A DNA stretch of 64,000 nucleotides from Oscillospiraceae bacterium (GCA_025757985.1 CP107210.1:744001-808000), one strand, 5' to 3'. Shown: positions 48,447-57,504, counted from the stretch's first letter. Notes: a model not told the origin generated them from the letters alone. Translations and numbers: made by a program.

Positions 48447-49355
48447 ATGTTGGAATATCGAGCCGAAGGTCTTTGCCGCAATGCGAACCATCTGAGCCGG
48501 GAGGAGCTGAGCCGCTGCATGGCGAACGGCGAAGTGCTGCAAAGCACCGCCCTTGCCTACGATACCGACCGCCGCCTGCGGTTTGAACTGGGCGGCATGC
48601 GGGGCATCATGCCCTTTGCCGACTGTGTAGACGCTGCGCCCGGCGAGACGGTCAAGGACATTGCCGTGCTGACCCGGGTAGGCCGCCCGACCTGCTTTGT
48701 CATCATGGGAACCGAGTTTGACGAGAACGGGGAGGAATATTACTTACTCTCCCGCGCGGAGGCACAGCGCCGCTGTCGCGCGCAGTACCTTGACACGCTG
48801 GAGGCGGGCAGCGTCATTCCCTGCACCGTGACCCACATCGAAAACTTCGGGGCGTTCTGCGACATCGGCTGCGGCATTGCAGCGCTCCTGCCCATCGACT
48901 GCCTGTCGGTCAGCCGCATTGCCTCCCCCGCTGACAGAGTGCAGGTGGGCCAGCAGCTTTTGTGCGCCATTAAGAACCGCGATGCACAGGGGCGCATCGT
49001 CCTGACCCTGCGGGAGCTTTTGGGCACCTGGAGCGAGAACGCCGCCTGCTTTGCCGCCGGGGAGACCGTTGTCGGCATTGTGCGCAGCGTTGAGGATTAC
49101 GGTGTTTTTATCGAGATAGCGCCGAACCTTGCCGGTCTGGCTGAGGCAGATTCCACCCTGCGCCCCGGGCAGGCCGTGAGCGTGTACATCAAGAACATTT
49201 TGCCGGACAAGATGAAGATCAAGCTTGTGGTTGTAAATAAAAACCTGAACCAGCCCCTGCGGTTTGAGCCGCACTATTTTGTGACGCGCGGGCGGCTCAA
49301 GCGGTGGACCTACTCGACCCCGCAGAGCCGCAAGCAGATCGAAACGGTCTTTTAA
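48447..49355 (+). CDS. S1-domain RNA-binding protein
   Basis: A 302-residue cytosolic protein with a leader domain (about 1-110) and two S1-type OB folds: EAGSVIPCTVTHIENFGAFCDIGCGIAALLPIDCLS and AGETVVGIVRSVEDYGVFIEIAPNLAGLAEAD. It resembles the short S1/RpsA-like proteins of Clostridia, thought to bind mRNA or the ribosome, but lacks the tandem repeats of full S1. It has no clear partner; the -10/-35 after it belong to the next gene. Confidence 0.8.
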   Translation: MLEYRAEGLCRNANHLSREELSRCMANGEVLQSTALAYDTDRRLRFELGGMRGIMPFADCVDAAPGETVKDIAVLTRVGRPTCFVIMGTEFDENGEEYYLLSRAEAQRRCRAQYLDTLEAGSVIPCTVTHIENFGAFCDIGCGIAALLPIDCLSVSRIASPADRVQVGQQLLCAIKNRDAQGRIVLTLRELLGTWSENAACFAAGETVVGIVRSVEDYGVFIEIAPNLAGLAEADSTLRPGQAVSVYIKNILPDKMKIKLVVVNKNLNQPLRFEPHYFVTRGRLKRWTYSTPQSRKQIETVF

Positions 49356-49390
49356 CTGTCCGATTTTTGTCACTTTGGCTTTTTCGCATC

Positions 49391-49419
49391 TTGCCACAGC
49401 TCGGCCGGGCGTGTATAAT
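49391..49419 (+). promoter_or_regulatory. Sigma-A type promoter of the DUF4364 gene
   Basis: TTGCCA (49391-49396), 17-base spacer, TATAAT (49414-49419). Confidence 0.8.
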
Positions 49420-49455
49420 ATTGGTAAACGAAAATTTCTTGAGGAAGTGATCCCG

Positions 49456-50031
49456 ATGGCAGAAGCATTTACCGCCGGTGTGCGCCCCGGCGGCCTTACA
49501 GACGACACGCAGATCCGTATGTTGCTCTGCTACCTTGTCAAAGTGGCAGGCCCGGTAAAGCACGAAACCCTGCAGGGCGCGCTTTTGCAGGAGCAGCTTG
49601 TCAACTATTTTGAGTTTGCCGATGCGCTTGCCGAGGTGGAAAAGCAGAAGCTTGTCACCGTGGACAGCGAGGGCCGGTATACCATCACCCGCAAGGGCGC
49701 GACCGTGGCCGACACACTGGCCTACGACCTGCCCCGCACCGTGCGGGAGAGTGCCATCCGCGCTGTTATGCAGATCCGCAGCTGGAACCACCGCGCCGCC
49801 TCCAACCGCGCCGTTGTGCAGGAAACGGACGGCAAGTTCAGCGTTGTCTGCTCCATCGGCGATATGGGCAGCGATGTGTTCCGCATGGAGCTGGCCATGC
49901 CCGACAAGCTGACCGCCGAGATGATCAAAAACAACTTTATCGCCCACGGCAGCGACATCTACCCCAAGCTGATGGATATGCTGACCCAGCCCGGCAGTGA
50001 GGATGACAGACCGCCGGCAGCGCTGCTGTAA
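49456..50031 (+). CDS. DUF4364 family protein (winged-helix type)
   Basis: A 191-residue protein of the DUF4364 family: LTDDTQIRMLLCYLVKVAGPV, a winged-helix-like region VNYFEFADALAEVEKQKLVTVDSEGRYTITRKG, and a C-terminal domain (VVCSIGDMGSDVFRMELAMP). Found through Clostridia and presumed to be transcription-related; no target is known. GAGGAAG precedes ATG 49456. It ends just before the fold-back repeat. Confidence 0.85.
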   Translation: MAEAFTAGVRPGGLTDDTQIRMLLCYLVKVAGPVKHETLQGALLQEQLVNYFEFADALAEVEKQKLVTVDSEGRYTITRKGATVADTLAYDLPRTVRESAIRAVMQIRSWNHRAASNRAVVQETDGKFSVVCSIGDMGSDVFRMELAMPDKLTAEMIKNNFIAHGSDIYPKLMDMLTQPGSEDDRPPAALL

Positions 50032-50032
50032 T

Positions 50033-50171
50033 GCCTTCCCCCACAGGGGGAAGGTGGCGCGAAGCGCCGGATGAGGGGCGGCGTTATCACTATTACCCAT
50101 AAATGGGTCGTAACGGCAAGTCCACCCCTCATCAGTCACCTGCGGTGACAGCTTCCCCCTCTGGGGAAGCC
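50033..50171. repeat. Long fold-back repeat, copy B (about 139 bp)
   Basis: Same skeleton as 14849-15001: GCCTTCCCCC...GGGGAAGGTGG, GGATGAGGGG, a central TACCCATAAATGGGT hairpin, CCCCTCATCAGTCA, and an end GCTTCCCCCTCTGGGGAAGC. The GTCACCTGCGGTGAC stem differs from copy A. Confidence 0.75.
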
Positions 50172-50175
50172 TTTT

Positions 50176-50207
50176 GCCCCTGCACCCATACGGGTGCAGG
50201 GGATTTT
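50176..50207 (+). terminator. Terminator after the DUF4364 gene
   Basis: CCCCTGCACCC/GGGTGCAGGGG stem with a 4-base loop, then ATTTTTTT. Confidence 0.88.
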
Positions 50208-50222
50208 TTTGTGCCATCCCCC

Positions 50223-50251
50223 TTGACAGCTGTGTATAGTGTGTATATACT
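50223..50251 (+). promoter_or_regulatory. Consensus promoter of the GntR-ABC operon
   Basis: TTGACA (50223-50228), 17-base spacer, TATACT (50246-50251). Confidence 0.85.
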
Positions 50252-50273
50252 GTAAATATCGAATATGTACAGT
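50249..50273. promoter_or_regulatory. Palindromic operator, probably of the GntR regulator
   Basis: ACTGTA...TACAGT with inner ATAT/ATAT halves, overlapping the -10 and start of transcription; placed for autorepression. Confidence 0.65.
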
Positions 50274-50296
50274 TCGAGATAAAGGAGCTTCCTACC

Positions 50297-50668
50297 ATGC
50301 AGATTTATCTTTCCAATTCCGGGCAGGAGCCGATCTACGCGCAGATCACGCGGCAGATCAAGCAGCAGATCCTGTCCGGTGCGCTGCGTCCCGGGGACGC
50401 GCTGCCCAGCATCCGCCTGCTGGCGAAGGAGCTGCGCATCAGCGTCATCACGACAAAGCGCGCGTATGAGGATTTGGAGCGCGACGGCTTTATCCTGACC
50501 CAGCCGGGCCGGGGCAGCTTTGTCGCCGAGCAAAATCCCGCCCTGCTGCGCGAAGAACACTTAAAAAAAGTCGAGGACTGCCTGCAAGGCGCGGTGGACG
50601 CCGCGCGGCTGGGCGGTATCGGCTACGATGAGGTTGCAGAGACGCTGCGCCTTTTGTGGGAGGGCTGA
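50297..50668 (+). CDS. GntR family regulator (YtrA subfamily)
   Basis: A 123-residue repressor with the GntR winged helix (PIYAQITRQIKQQILSGALRPGDALPSIRLLAKELRISVITTKRAYEDLERDGFI) and only a short C-terminal helix-rich tail, which defines the YtrA subfamily that controls linked ABC transporters. It is the first gene of an operon with the two ABC genes (3-base gap) and has a matching palindrome over its promoter. Confidence 0.93.
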   Translation: MQIYLSNSGQEPIYAQITRQIKQQILSGALRPGDALPSIRLLAKELRISVITTKRAYEDLERDGFILTQPGRGSFVAEQNPALLREEHLKKVEDCLQGAVDAARLGGIGYDEVAETLRLLWEG

Positions 50669-50671
50669 CCT

Positions 50672-51532
50672 ATGGCAGCAAACGCCGCCGCACTGCGCGG
50701 CATCACGAAGCAGTACAAAGACTTTACCCTTGGACCGGTTGATATGACCGTGCCCGCGGGCAGCATCGTCGGGCTGATCGGCGAGAACGGCGCAGGCAAG
50801 ACGACACTTTTGAAAATCCTCTGCGGCGTCAACCGGGCGGATGACGGCACGGTTGACCTGCTGGGCGGCTCCCCTGCCGATGCCGCCACTCGCGCTAAGA
50901 TTGGCGTTGTGTTTGAGGATGCCTTTTTCTACGGGAGCTTCAACGCCGCGCAGGTCGCGCGCAGTCTGGCCGGAATGTACGGTGCGCGGTGGAATACGGA
51001 CAGCTTTTCCGCCTATCTGCGCCGCTTTGGTCTGGACGCAGGCAAGAAGCTCAAAGAGTACAGCCGCGGCATGCGGTTAAAACTGAGCCTGGCTGCGGCG
51101 CTGGCCCATGACCCCGAGCTGCTGGTGCTGGACGAGGCCACCGCCGGTCTTGACCCGGTGGTGCGCGGTGAGCTGATGGATCTGTTTCTGGAGTTCATTC
51201 AGGATGAGCGGCACAGCATCATCATGAGCAGCCATATCACGGCCGATTTGGAACAGGTAGCAGATTCTATCGCCTACCTGCACAAGGGGCAGCTGCTGTT
51301 CCACGAGAACAAGGACGAGCTGCTGCAAAGCTACGGCGTGCTGCGCTGCGGCGAGGATGTACTGACTTCCCTGCCAGCCGGGCTGGTGGTGTTCACCATG
51401 CGCGGGGCCTATGGGTGTGAAAGTCTGGTCAGGGAACGGCGCACCGTGCAGGAGCTTCTGCCGGAGGCCGTCTGCGACGCGGCAAGGCTCGATGATATTA
51501 TGCGGTTTTACAGCGGGAGGGATGCACAATGA
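50672..51532 (+). CDS. ABC transporter ATP-binding protein
   Basis: A 286-residue ABC ATPase. Walker A GENGAGKTTLLKILCG, Walker B LLVLDEATAGLDPVV, and a degenerate signature SRGMRLKLSLAAAL in place of LSGGQ (typical of YtrB/antibiotic-type exporters). A C-terminal extension of about 70 residues follows the H-loop (MSSHITADLEQ). Co-transcribed with its permease (4-base overlap) under the YtrA-like repressor; the cargo is unknown, often cell-wall antibiotics or bacteriocins. Confidence 0.93.
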   Translation: MAANAAALRGITKQYKDFTLGPVDMTVPAGSIVGLIGENGAGKTTLLKILCGVNRADDGTVDLLGGSPADAATRAKIGVVFEDAFFYGSFNAAQVARSLAGMYGARWNTDSFSAYLRRFGLDAGKKLKEYSRGMRLKLSLAAALAHDPELLVLDEATAGLDPVVRGELMDLFLEFIQDERHSIIMSSHITADLEQVADSIAYLHKGQLLFHENKDELLQSYGVLRCGEDVLTSLPAGLVVFTMRGAYGCESLVRERRTVQELLPEAVCDAARLDDIMRFYSGRDAQ

Positions 51533-52191
51533 AAGGGCTTTTGTATAAAGAATGGGCCACTCTGATAAGTTCCTACAAACAGTCTGTATTTTTTATCGCG
51601 TTCCTCTACGGCGGCATCAGCATTCTGACCGGGCAGACCGGGATGGCCTATGCATTGCTCGTTGTATTTTCCATTCTGATCACCTCCACGATTTCGTTTG
51701 ACGAGAACTCCCATTGGGACATCTACGCCCGCACGCTGCCCGTAACACCCGCGCAGCTTGTGGGCAGCAAATACCTGTTTGGGCTGTGCGGGCTGGCGCT
51801 GGGCACAGTGTGTACGGTGCTGATCGTGGCGCTGAACAATGTGCTGCCGCCCCTGCTGTTCCGGCACACTGTGTATAAGGTACCGCCCCTCGAGTGTCTG
51901 GCAACCCTGCTGGCCTGCGGCAGCATGGCGCTGCTGTTGGTCGCGCTTTTGCTGCCGCTGTCCTATCGGTTCAACAGTGTCAAGGCCCGCAGCTGGTTGT
52001 TTCTGATCCTCGGTGTGCTCGGCGGTTGTATTGGGCTGGTCGCTTCCGTCTCGCCCGATTTGATGCAGCTGTTCAATGCCTCCGACGAAGTGCTGCTGAC
52101 GGGGCTGGTTGCAGCGTTTGTGGGGCTGCTGGCGGTGTATTTTGTGAGCTATAAGGTATGTGTGGGGATTTATAAGCGGAAGGAATACTGA
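51529..52191 (+). CDS. ABC-2 type permease
   Basis: A 220-residue membrane protein with six segments, starting MKGLLYKEWATLISSYKQSVFFIAFL and including LVVFSILITSTISFDENSHWDIYARTLPVTPAQLVGSKYLF, the ABC-2 permease pattern. Overlaps the ATPase gene by four bases. Partners the preceding ATPase to form an exporter; substrate unknown. Confidence 0.88.
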   Translation: MKGLLYKEWATLISSYKQSVFFIAFLYGGISILTGQTGMAYALLVVFSILITSTISFDENSHWDIYARTLPVTPAQLVGSKYLFGLCGLALGTVCTVLIVALNNVLPPLLFRHTVYKVPPLECLATLLACGSMALLLVALLLPLSYRFNSVKARSWLFLILGVLGGCIGLVASVSPDLMQLFNASDEVLLTGLVAAFVGLLAVYFVSYKVCVGIYKRKEY

Positions 52192-52210
52192 GTTCCTGCC
52201 GCAATGTGCC

Positions 52211-52278
52211 CGGGCGGATATGGAATCCGCCCCTACGTGTGTGCGGCTTCCCTGCGGGCGAGCAATACTCGCCCCTAC
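52211..52278. repeat. Two GTAGGGG-type repeat units
   Basis: CGGGCGGATATGGAATCCGC then CCCTAC at 52211-52236, and GCGGGCGAGCAATACTCGCC then CCTAC at 52254-52278. Both in the same orientation, between the exporter operon and livF. Confidence 0.75.
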
Positions 52279-52296
52279 AAGGGAGGCTTTATAGCA

Positions 52297-52335
52297 AAAA
52301 ATCCTGTGCCCTTTTGCGGACACAGGATTTTTTAG
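52297..52335. terminator. Bidirectional terminator between the exporter and liv operons
   Basis: AAAAATCCTGTG/CACAGGATTTTTT, 12-bp stem with A and T tracts on both sides; serves both converging transcripts. Confidence 0.85.
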
Positions 52336-52342
52336 TATGCAC

Positions 52343-53062
52343 TTATTCGCAGCCCAGATATGCTTTGCGGACCTCGATGTTGTTGGCAAGCTCGGTGGCT
52401 TCGCCCTCCATCTTGATGGTGCCGGTTTCCAGAACATAGGCGCGGTTGGCGATCTCCAGCGCCATCTTGGCGTTCTGCTCGACCAGCAGCACGGTCACAC
52501 CGTTGCGGTTGACCTGACGGATGATCTTGAAGATCTCCTTGACCAGCAGCGGAGACAGACCCATGGACGGCTCATCCAGCAACAGCATCTTCGGCTTGCA
52601 CATCAGAGCGCGGCCCATGGCCAGCATCTGCTGCTCACCGCCGGAAAGCGTACCGGCGGGCTGGTTGCGGCGCTCCTTCAGGCGCGGCAGCAGGTCAAAC
52701 ACCATGTCGAAATCGTTCTGGATGGCCTCCTTGCCGTCACGGCGGGTGTAGGCACCCATCTGCAGGTTCTGCTGCACGGTCAGGCCGCTGAACACACGGC
52801 GGCCCTCCGGCACCTGTGCCAAGCCCAGGCGGATGATCTTGTGCGCCTCCATCTTGCTGATGGTCTGGCCGCAATAGTCGATCTCACCGCTCTGCAGCTT
52901 CAGCAGGCCGCTGATTGCGTGCATCGTGGTTGTCTTGCCGGCGCCGTTGGCACCGATCAGGGTGACGATCTCGCCCTCATTGACATGGAAGGACACATCC
53001 TTGATGGCGTGGATCGAGCCGTAGTAAACATTGATATTTTTGACAGAAAGCATCTCGCCCAT
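52343..53062 (-). CDS. livF: Branched-chain amino-acid ABC transporter, ATP-binding protein LivF
   Basis: One of the two ATPases of the Leu/Ile/Val importer (239 residues). Walker A is TLIGANGAGKTTTMHAI, the signature is TLSGGEQQMLAMGRALM, and Walker B is MLLLDEPSMGLSPLL; the LivF-type end (RAYVLETGTIKMEGEA) is present. It is the last gene of livK-livH-livM-livG-livF, two bases after livG. Confidence 0.95.
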   Translation of the reverse strand: MGEMLSVKNINVYYGSIHAIKDVSFHVNEGEIVTLIGANGAGKTTTMHAISGLLKLQSGEIDYCGQTISKMEAHKIIRLGLAQVPEGRRVFSGLTVQQNLQMGAYTRRDGKEAIQNDFDMVFDLLPRLKERRNQPAGTLSGGEQQMLAMGRALMCKPKMLLLDEPSMGLSPLLVKEIFKIIRQVNRNGVTVLLVEQNAKMALEIANRAYVLETGTIKMEGEATELANNIEVRKAYLGCE

Positions 53063-53064
53063 CG

Positions 53065-53826
53065 TCAGTCACCTCCCAGATATGCCGCAATGACCTTCGG
53101 GTTGTTGCGGATGGCCTTGCCGTCACCGCGGGCGATCACACGGCCGTAATCCAGCACAGTGATCTCCTCGCAGATGCCCATGACAAAGTTCATATCATGC
53201 TCGATGAGCAGGATGGCAACGCCGAACTGGTCGCGCACGCTGTGGATGGTGTGCATCAGCTCCTCGGTCTCGTTGGGGTTCATGCCGGCGGCCGGCTCGT
53301 CCAGCAGCAGCAGCTTCGGGTTTGTGGCCAGTGCGCGGGCAATCTCCAGCTTGCGCTGCTTGCCGTAGGGCAGCTGGCTGGCCTTGTAATGTGCCTCCCT
53401 GTCAAGGTTAAAGATCTTGAGCAGCTTCATGGCCTCACGGTTCATCTCATGCTCTTTTTCCTTGTAGGCGGGCAGGCGCAGGATACCGGTCCACATACCG
53501 TATTTGATCTGGTTGTGCAAACCGACCTTGACATTGTCCAGCACCGTCATCTCATTGAACAGACGGATATTCTGGAAGGTGCGGGCAATGCCGGACTTGC
53601 TGATAAGCTCGGGGTTCTGGCCGGTGATGTCCTTGCCGTCCAGAATGATGTTGCCCTCAGTGGGCTTGTAAACGCCGGTCAGCATATTAAAGACCGTGGT
53701 TTTGCCCGCGCCGTTGGGGCCAATCAGGCCGTACAGGTGGCCCTTTTCAATCGAGAGGTCAAGCTGCGCAACGGCCTGCAGGCCGCCGAACGCAATACCC
53801 AGGTTACTGACTTCCAGCAGTGCCAT
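53065..53826 (-). CDS. livG: Branched-chain amino-acid ABC transporter, ATP-binding protein LivG
   Basis: The partner ATPase (253 residues): Walker A LIGPNGAGKTTVFNML, the Q-loop region GIARTFQNIRLFNEMTVLDNVKVG, Walker B LLLLDEPAAGMNPNETEE and the end YGRVIARGDGKAIRNNPKVIAAYLGG, typical of LivG. The ABC signature reads SQLPYGKQRKLEIARAL, in the PYGxQR form normal for LivG. Lies directly after livM with no gap. Confidence 0.95.
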   Translation of the reverse strand: MALLEVSNLGIAFGGLQAVAQLDLSIEKGHLYGLIGPNGAGKTTVFNMLTGVYKPTEGNIILDGKDITGQNPELISKSGIARTFQNIRLFNEMTVLDNVKVGLHNQIKYGMWTGILRLPAYKEKEHEMNREAMKLLKIFNLDREAHYKASQLPYGKQRKLEIARALATNPKLLLLDEPAAGMNPNETEELMHTIHSVRDQFGVAILLIEHDMNFVMGICEEITVLDYGRVIARGDGKAIRNNPKVIAAYLGGD

Positions 53827-54906
53827 TTACGCCACCCCCTTTTTCTCTTTTGCTGCTTTTGTGTCCGTGCCTTCCTTGCGGAAGCGCGCCGTCAGCCGCT
53901 TGCGCAGAGCGATCATCTGCGGACTCTGGTTAAAGATCATCACAACGATCAGCACGATTGCATAAATCAGCATCCGGTAATCGTTCATGCTGCGCAGCAG
54001 CTCCGGCAGAACCGTCAGCACTGTGGCCGCAATGACCGAGCCGCGCAGACTGCCGATGCCGCCCAGAACGACAAACACCAGAATCAGGATGGAGGTGTTG
54101 TAATCGAACTTTTTTGCGACCAGCGAGGAATAGTTCAGCGCGTACAAAACGCCCGCCACGCCTGCAAAGACAGCGGAAGTCACAAAGGCCATGAGCTTGT
54201 ACTTCGTGATGGGGATGCCGACCGAGCGGGCGGCGATCTCATTGTCACGGATGGCCGTAATGGCACGGCCCGCGCGAGAGTTGACGAGATTGAGGATGAC
54301 CAGCAGCGTGATGATGACCAGCACGATGCCGATGGTGAAGGTGGATGCCTTTTTGATGCCGGTAATGCCCATGGCGCCGTTGATAAGGACCTTGCCGTCC
54401 GCCTCAAGGTTCAGTGAGGCAGAATCCTTGAGTGAGAAGTGAAGCCCGCGGGAATCCAGACCAAGGTAGCAGGCGTTCATAACATTCTTGACGATCTCAC
54501 CGAAGGCCAGCGTCACGATGGCCAGATAGTCGCCGGACAGACGCAGAACGGGGATGCCGACAAGGAAGCCGAACAAACCAGCCACCACACCGCCGACCAC
54601 GAAGGCCAGCAGCATTGCCAGCGGCTGCGGTGCGGTTTCGTGCAGCACCACATAGACCAGCGTGCCGGAGAAGGCACCCACGCTCATGAAGCCCGCATGG
54701 CCGAGGCTCAGCTCACCAAGGATGCCGACAGTCAGGTTCAGCGAGACCGCCAGAATGACATAGGCACAGATGGGCACCAACTGGCCGGAGAAGGAGTTGG
54801 TCAGCAGCCCCACCCCGCCCAGAATCTGGATAAAGATATAAAATCCGACCACGATGCTCAGCGTGACGAGATTGCTCTTGGTGGACTTCTTCATATTTTT
54901 CAACAT
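53827..54906 (-). CDS. livM: Branched-chain amino-acid permease LivM
   Basis: A 359-residue permease with about ten membrane segments; family motifs LGELSLGHAGFMSVGAFSGTL, the EAA-like LNLVNSRAGRAITAIRDNEIAARSVGI, and VLGGIGSLRGSVIAATVL. The start is ATG 54906 with GAGG eight bases upstream; an upstream GTG lies within that site. Probably transports Leu/Ile/Val; specificity is set by LivK. Confidence 0.94.
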   Translation of the reverse strand: MLKNMKKSTKSNLVTLSIVVGFYIFIQILGGVGLLTNSFSGQLVPICAYVILAVSLNLTVGILGELSLGHAGFMSVGAFSGTLVYVVLHETAPQPLAMLLAFVVGGVVAGLFGFLVGIPVLRLSGDYLAIVTLAFGEIVKNVMNACYLGLDSRGLHFSLKDSASLNLEADGKVLINGAMGITGIKKASTFTIGIVLVIITLLVILNLVNSRAGRAITAIRDNEIAARSVGIPITKYKLMAFVTSAVFAGVAGVLYALNYSSLVAKKFDYNTSILILVFVVLGGIGSLRGSVIAATVLTVLPELLRSMNDYRMLIYAIVLIVVMIFNQSPQMIALRKRLTARFRKEGTDTKAAKEKKGVA

Positions 54907-54916
54907 AGCTGCCACC

Positions 54917-55801
54917 TCAAACCTTCACATTGACTTTCTTGCCCAGCAGGCCGGTAGGCTTGACGATCAGCACCACGACCAGCACCAGAAAAACGATAGC
55001 ATCGGACAGCTGGGTCGAGATATAGGCCTTGCTCAGGTTCTCGATGATACCCAGCAGGATGCCGCCCAGGAACGCGCCCGGGATCGAGCCGATGCCGCCG
55101 AAAACCGCCGCCACGAACGCCTTGATGCCGGGCATGGCACCTGTGGTGGGCTGCAGCGTCGGATAGGAGGAGCAGAGCAGCGCACCGGCCACAGCCGCCA
55201 GCGCAGAGCCGATGGCGAAGGTCAGCGAGATCGTTGCGTTGACATTGACGCCCATCAGTTGGGCCGCGCCGCGATCCTCGGACACGGCAAGCATGGCATG
55301 ACCGGCGGGGGTGTTGTTGACGAACCAGATCAGCACCGCCATGATGACAACGCAGGCAATGATCGTCACGACCGTTTCAACCGAGATGGTCAGCTGCCCG
55401 TCAAAGAGGCTGATCGGCTTCAGACCAGAGACAACGGAGGTAAAGCTCTTGGGGTTGGAGGTCCATGCCAGCTGGGCCACCTGCTGCAGCAGATAGCTGA
55501 CGCCGATTGCCGTGATCAGGACGGCCAGAGACGGAGCCTCGCGCAGGGGGCGGTAGGCGATGCGCTCCACCGTGACGCCGAGCAGCGTGCAGACCACCAT
55601 CGACAGGACGATGGCCAGCACCGGGTTCATGCCTGCAGAGCCGAAGGCAAAAAAGACAACATAGCTGCCGATCATGATGACATCGCCGTGTGCGAAGTTC
55701 AACATCTTGGCAATGCCGTAGACCATGGTATAGCCCAGTGCAATCAATGCGTAGACACTGCCCAGACTGATGCCGTTGATCAGATAGGATAAAAACTGCA
55801 T
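54917..55801 (-). CDS. livH: Branched-chain amino-acid permease LivH
   Basis: A 294-residue permease: FLSYLINGISLGSVYALIALGYTMVYGIAKMLNFAHGDVIM, AYRPLREAPSLAVLITAIGVSYLLQ and AAVFGGIGSIPGAFLGGILLG are the LivH signatures. The start at ATG 55801 has GAGGTG nine bases upstream. It follows livK after 250 bases that contain a terminator, so permease genes are probably made in smaller amounts than the binding protein. Confidence 0.95.
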   Translation of the reverse strand: MQFLSYLINGISLGSVYALIALGYTMVYGIAKMLNFAHGDVIMIGSYVVFFAFGSAGMNPVLAIVLSMVVCTLLGVTVERIAYRPLREAPSLAVLITAIGVSYLLQQVAQLAWTSNPKSFTSVVSGLKPISLFDGQLTISVETVVTIIACVVIMAVLIWFVNNTPAGHAMLAVSEDRGAAQLMGVNVNATISLTFAIGSALAAVAGALLCSSYPTLQPTTGAMPGIKAFVAAVFGGIGSIPGAFLGGILLGIIENLSKAYISTQLSDAIVFLVLVVVLIVKPTGLLGKKVNVKV

Positions 55802-55971
55802 TGCGTAATACACCTCACTCTATTTTTCTCCCCTGCCGATTGTTGTTTGCCGCAAGCGCACAGGAAAATATGAGTTCATAGTAGCACAAATCCACCGCCA
55901 AAACAATGGCTTTTGTTGTGTTTCCTCAAGGAACAAATGTTTTTGCAGAAAATCCTTGATGCCGTAATAAT

Positions 55972-56012
55972 AAAAAAGGGAAGCTGCCGAACCTTATGTC
56001 CGGCAGTCCCCC
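55972..56012 (-). terminator. Terminator between livK and livH
   Basis: Minus-strand hairpin CTGCCGGA/TCGGCAG with an 8-base loop, then TTCCCTTTTTTATT. Would give partial read-through from livK. Confidence 0.75.
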
Positions 56013-56051
56013 CTGGCAACGAAATAATCGGTTTACCTGTGCCGCAGCGGG

Positions 56052-57278
56052 TTACATAGCTGCGTAAGCGCCGTCCTTGATCACAACAGCCTTAGGAGCC
56101 TTGGAAACCGCACCGGAGGCATCCCAAGTCATGCCATCGCCGGTCAGACCGTCAAAGGTCATGCTGGTGAACTGAGCCTTGAGAGCATCGCAGACGTCAG
56201 AGGCATCCATGTCGCCGTTGATGCCGCCGGCAACCGCAGCCTGATAGATGGCGTAGACGACATCGTAAGCATCGGCAGCGAACTGGTTCGGGGTGTCACC
56301 GTAGGCCTCCTTGTAAGCGGAGACAAAGGCCTGCGTCTTTTCATCCTGTGCGTCTGCAGCGAACGGGGTCAGGAGCATCAGACCCTCGGCCAGAGAGGTG
56401 TCAAAGCCCTCAATGGTCAGGATGCCGTCCATACCGTCGCAGCCGAAGAAGACAGGCGCATAGCCGCTCTTGTTGGCGGCAATCAGGATCTGAGAAGCCT
56501 CCTGATAGTAGATGGGCAGGAATACGAGATCAGCACCGGCCTGCTGGCACTTGGCAACCTGCGTGGACAGGTCAGACTTGTTGTCAGCGGTGAAGGCCTC
56601 TGCGGCAACGATCTCCAGCCCCTTGGCATCGGCCTCGGCCTTGAACTTCTCATAAATACCGGAAGAATAGGCATCGGAGGAGTCATAGATGATGCCGACC
56701 TTGGTGCCGAGCTTGTTTTCTGCGATATAATCTGCGGAGGCAACGCCCTGGTTGGGGTCGGTAAAGCAGATCTGGAACACATTGTCGCCGCTCTCGATGA
56801 CAGCGGGCGCAGAAGCGGAAGGCGTCATCATAAACAGGTTGTCATTGGCGGTCTCAGCGGCAACGGCAATGGACGGAGTGGTGGTGACAGGGCCGGCCAG
56901 AACCTGCAGGCCCCAGTCCTTCAGGGTGTTGTAGGCGTTGACGCTCTTCTCGGCGTCATGCTCATCGTCCTCGAACTTCCACTCAAAGACATCGCTGCCG
57001 TTGGCGGCGTTGATCTCCTTGACGGCCAGCTCCTCGGCGTTCTTAACGGCCTGACCGTAGATGGCGGCGCCGCCGGTAACAGGGCCAATGCCGCCGATCT
57101 TGATGGGGGTGCCGGTATAAGCGCCGGAGCCCTCACCTGCTGCCTCGGTGGTGGCGGCGGAAGAAGCAGCGGAGGCAGCGGAAGAATCTGCTGCGCTGTC
57201 GGTAGATGCGGTGGAGCCGCAGGCGGCCAGACTCATGACCATAGAGGCTGCGAGCACAGAGCTAACGAGTTTTTTCAT
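56052..57278 (-). CDS. livK: Branched-chain amino-acid binding lipoprotein LivK
   Basis: The extracellular substrate-binding lipoprotein (408 residues). Signal peptide MKKLVSSVLAASMVMSLAAC with lipobox LAAC (Cys about residue 20), a Ser/Ala linker, then the type I periplasmic-binding fold (PIKIGGIGPVTGGAAIYGQAV, NELAVKEINA-type, VAGPVTTTPSIAVA). GGAGGG nine bases before ATG 57278. It has its own promoter and a terminator behind it. Confidence 0.95.
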   Translation of the reverse strand: MKKLVSSVLAASMVMSLAACGSTASTDSAADSSAASAASSAATTEAAGEGSGAYTGTPIKIGGIGPVTGGAAIYGQAVKNAEELAVKEINAANGSDVFEWKFEDDEHDAEKSVNAYNTLKDWGLQVLAGPVTTTPSIAVAAETANDNLFMMTPSASAPAVIESGDNVFQICFTDPNQGVASADYIAENKLGTKVGIIYDSSDAYSSGIYEKFKAEADAKGLEIVAAEAFTADNKSDLSTQVAKCQQAGADLVFLPIYYQEASQILIAANKSGYAPVFFGCDGMDGILTIEGFDTSLAEGLMLLTPFAADAQDEKTQAFVSAYKEAYGDTPNQFAADAYDVVYAIYQAAVAGGINGDMDASDVCDALKAQFTSMTFDGLTGDGMTWDASGAVSKAPKAVVIKDGAYAAM

Positions 57279-57348
57279 ATGTACATTCCCTCCTGATATG
57301 CAAGCGGCAGTAATGGGTTCGCACAACCCCTGCCGTTTCATTGACTAA

Positions 57349-57377
57349 ATTATAATCTTTTGTTCACAAAAATGCAA
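57349..57377 (-). promoter_or_regulatory. Promoter of livK
   Basis: Minus-strand TTGCAT (57377-57372), 17-base spacer, TATAAT (57354-57349). Confidence 0.75.
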
Positions 57378-57504
57378 TAATGCAATTCAACAGTGTTCCG
57401 CTGTCAAATTCCCGCCTTTATGGGGGATTTTCACAAATTTGTATTACAAAATATTATCAACTTTACCTATTGACATTTTAGCGCAGCTTTTTTATGTAAA
57501 AGAC

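Noticed and set aside
49297..50298. A 333-codon minus-strand frame across DUF4364 and the fold-back repeat
   Set aside because: It crosses the repeat and terminator and lies opposite a conserved gene with its own promoter.
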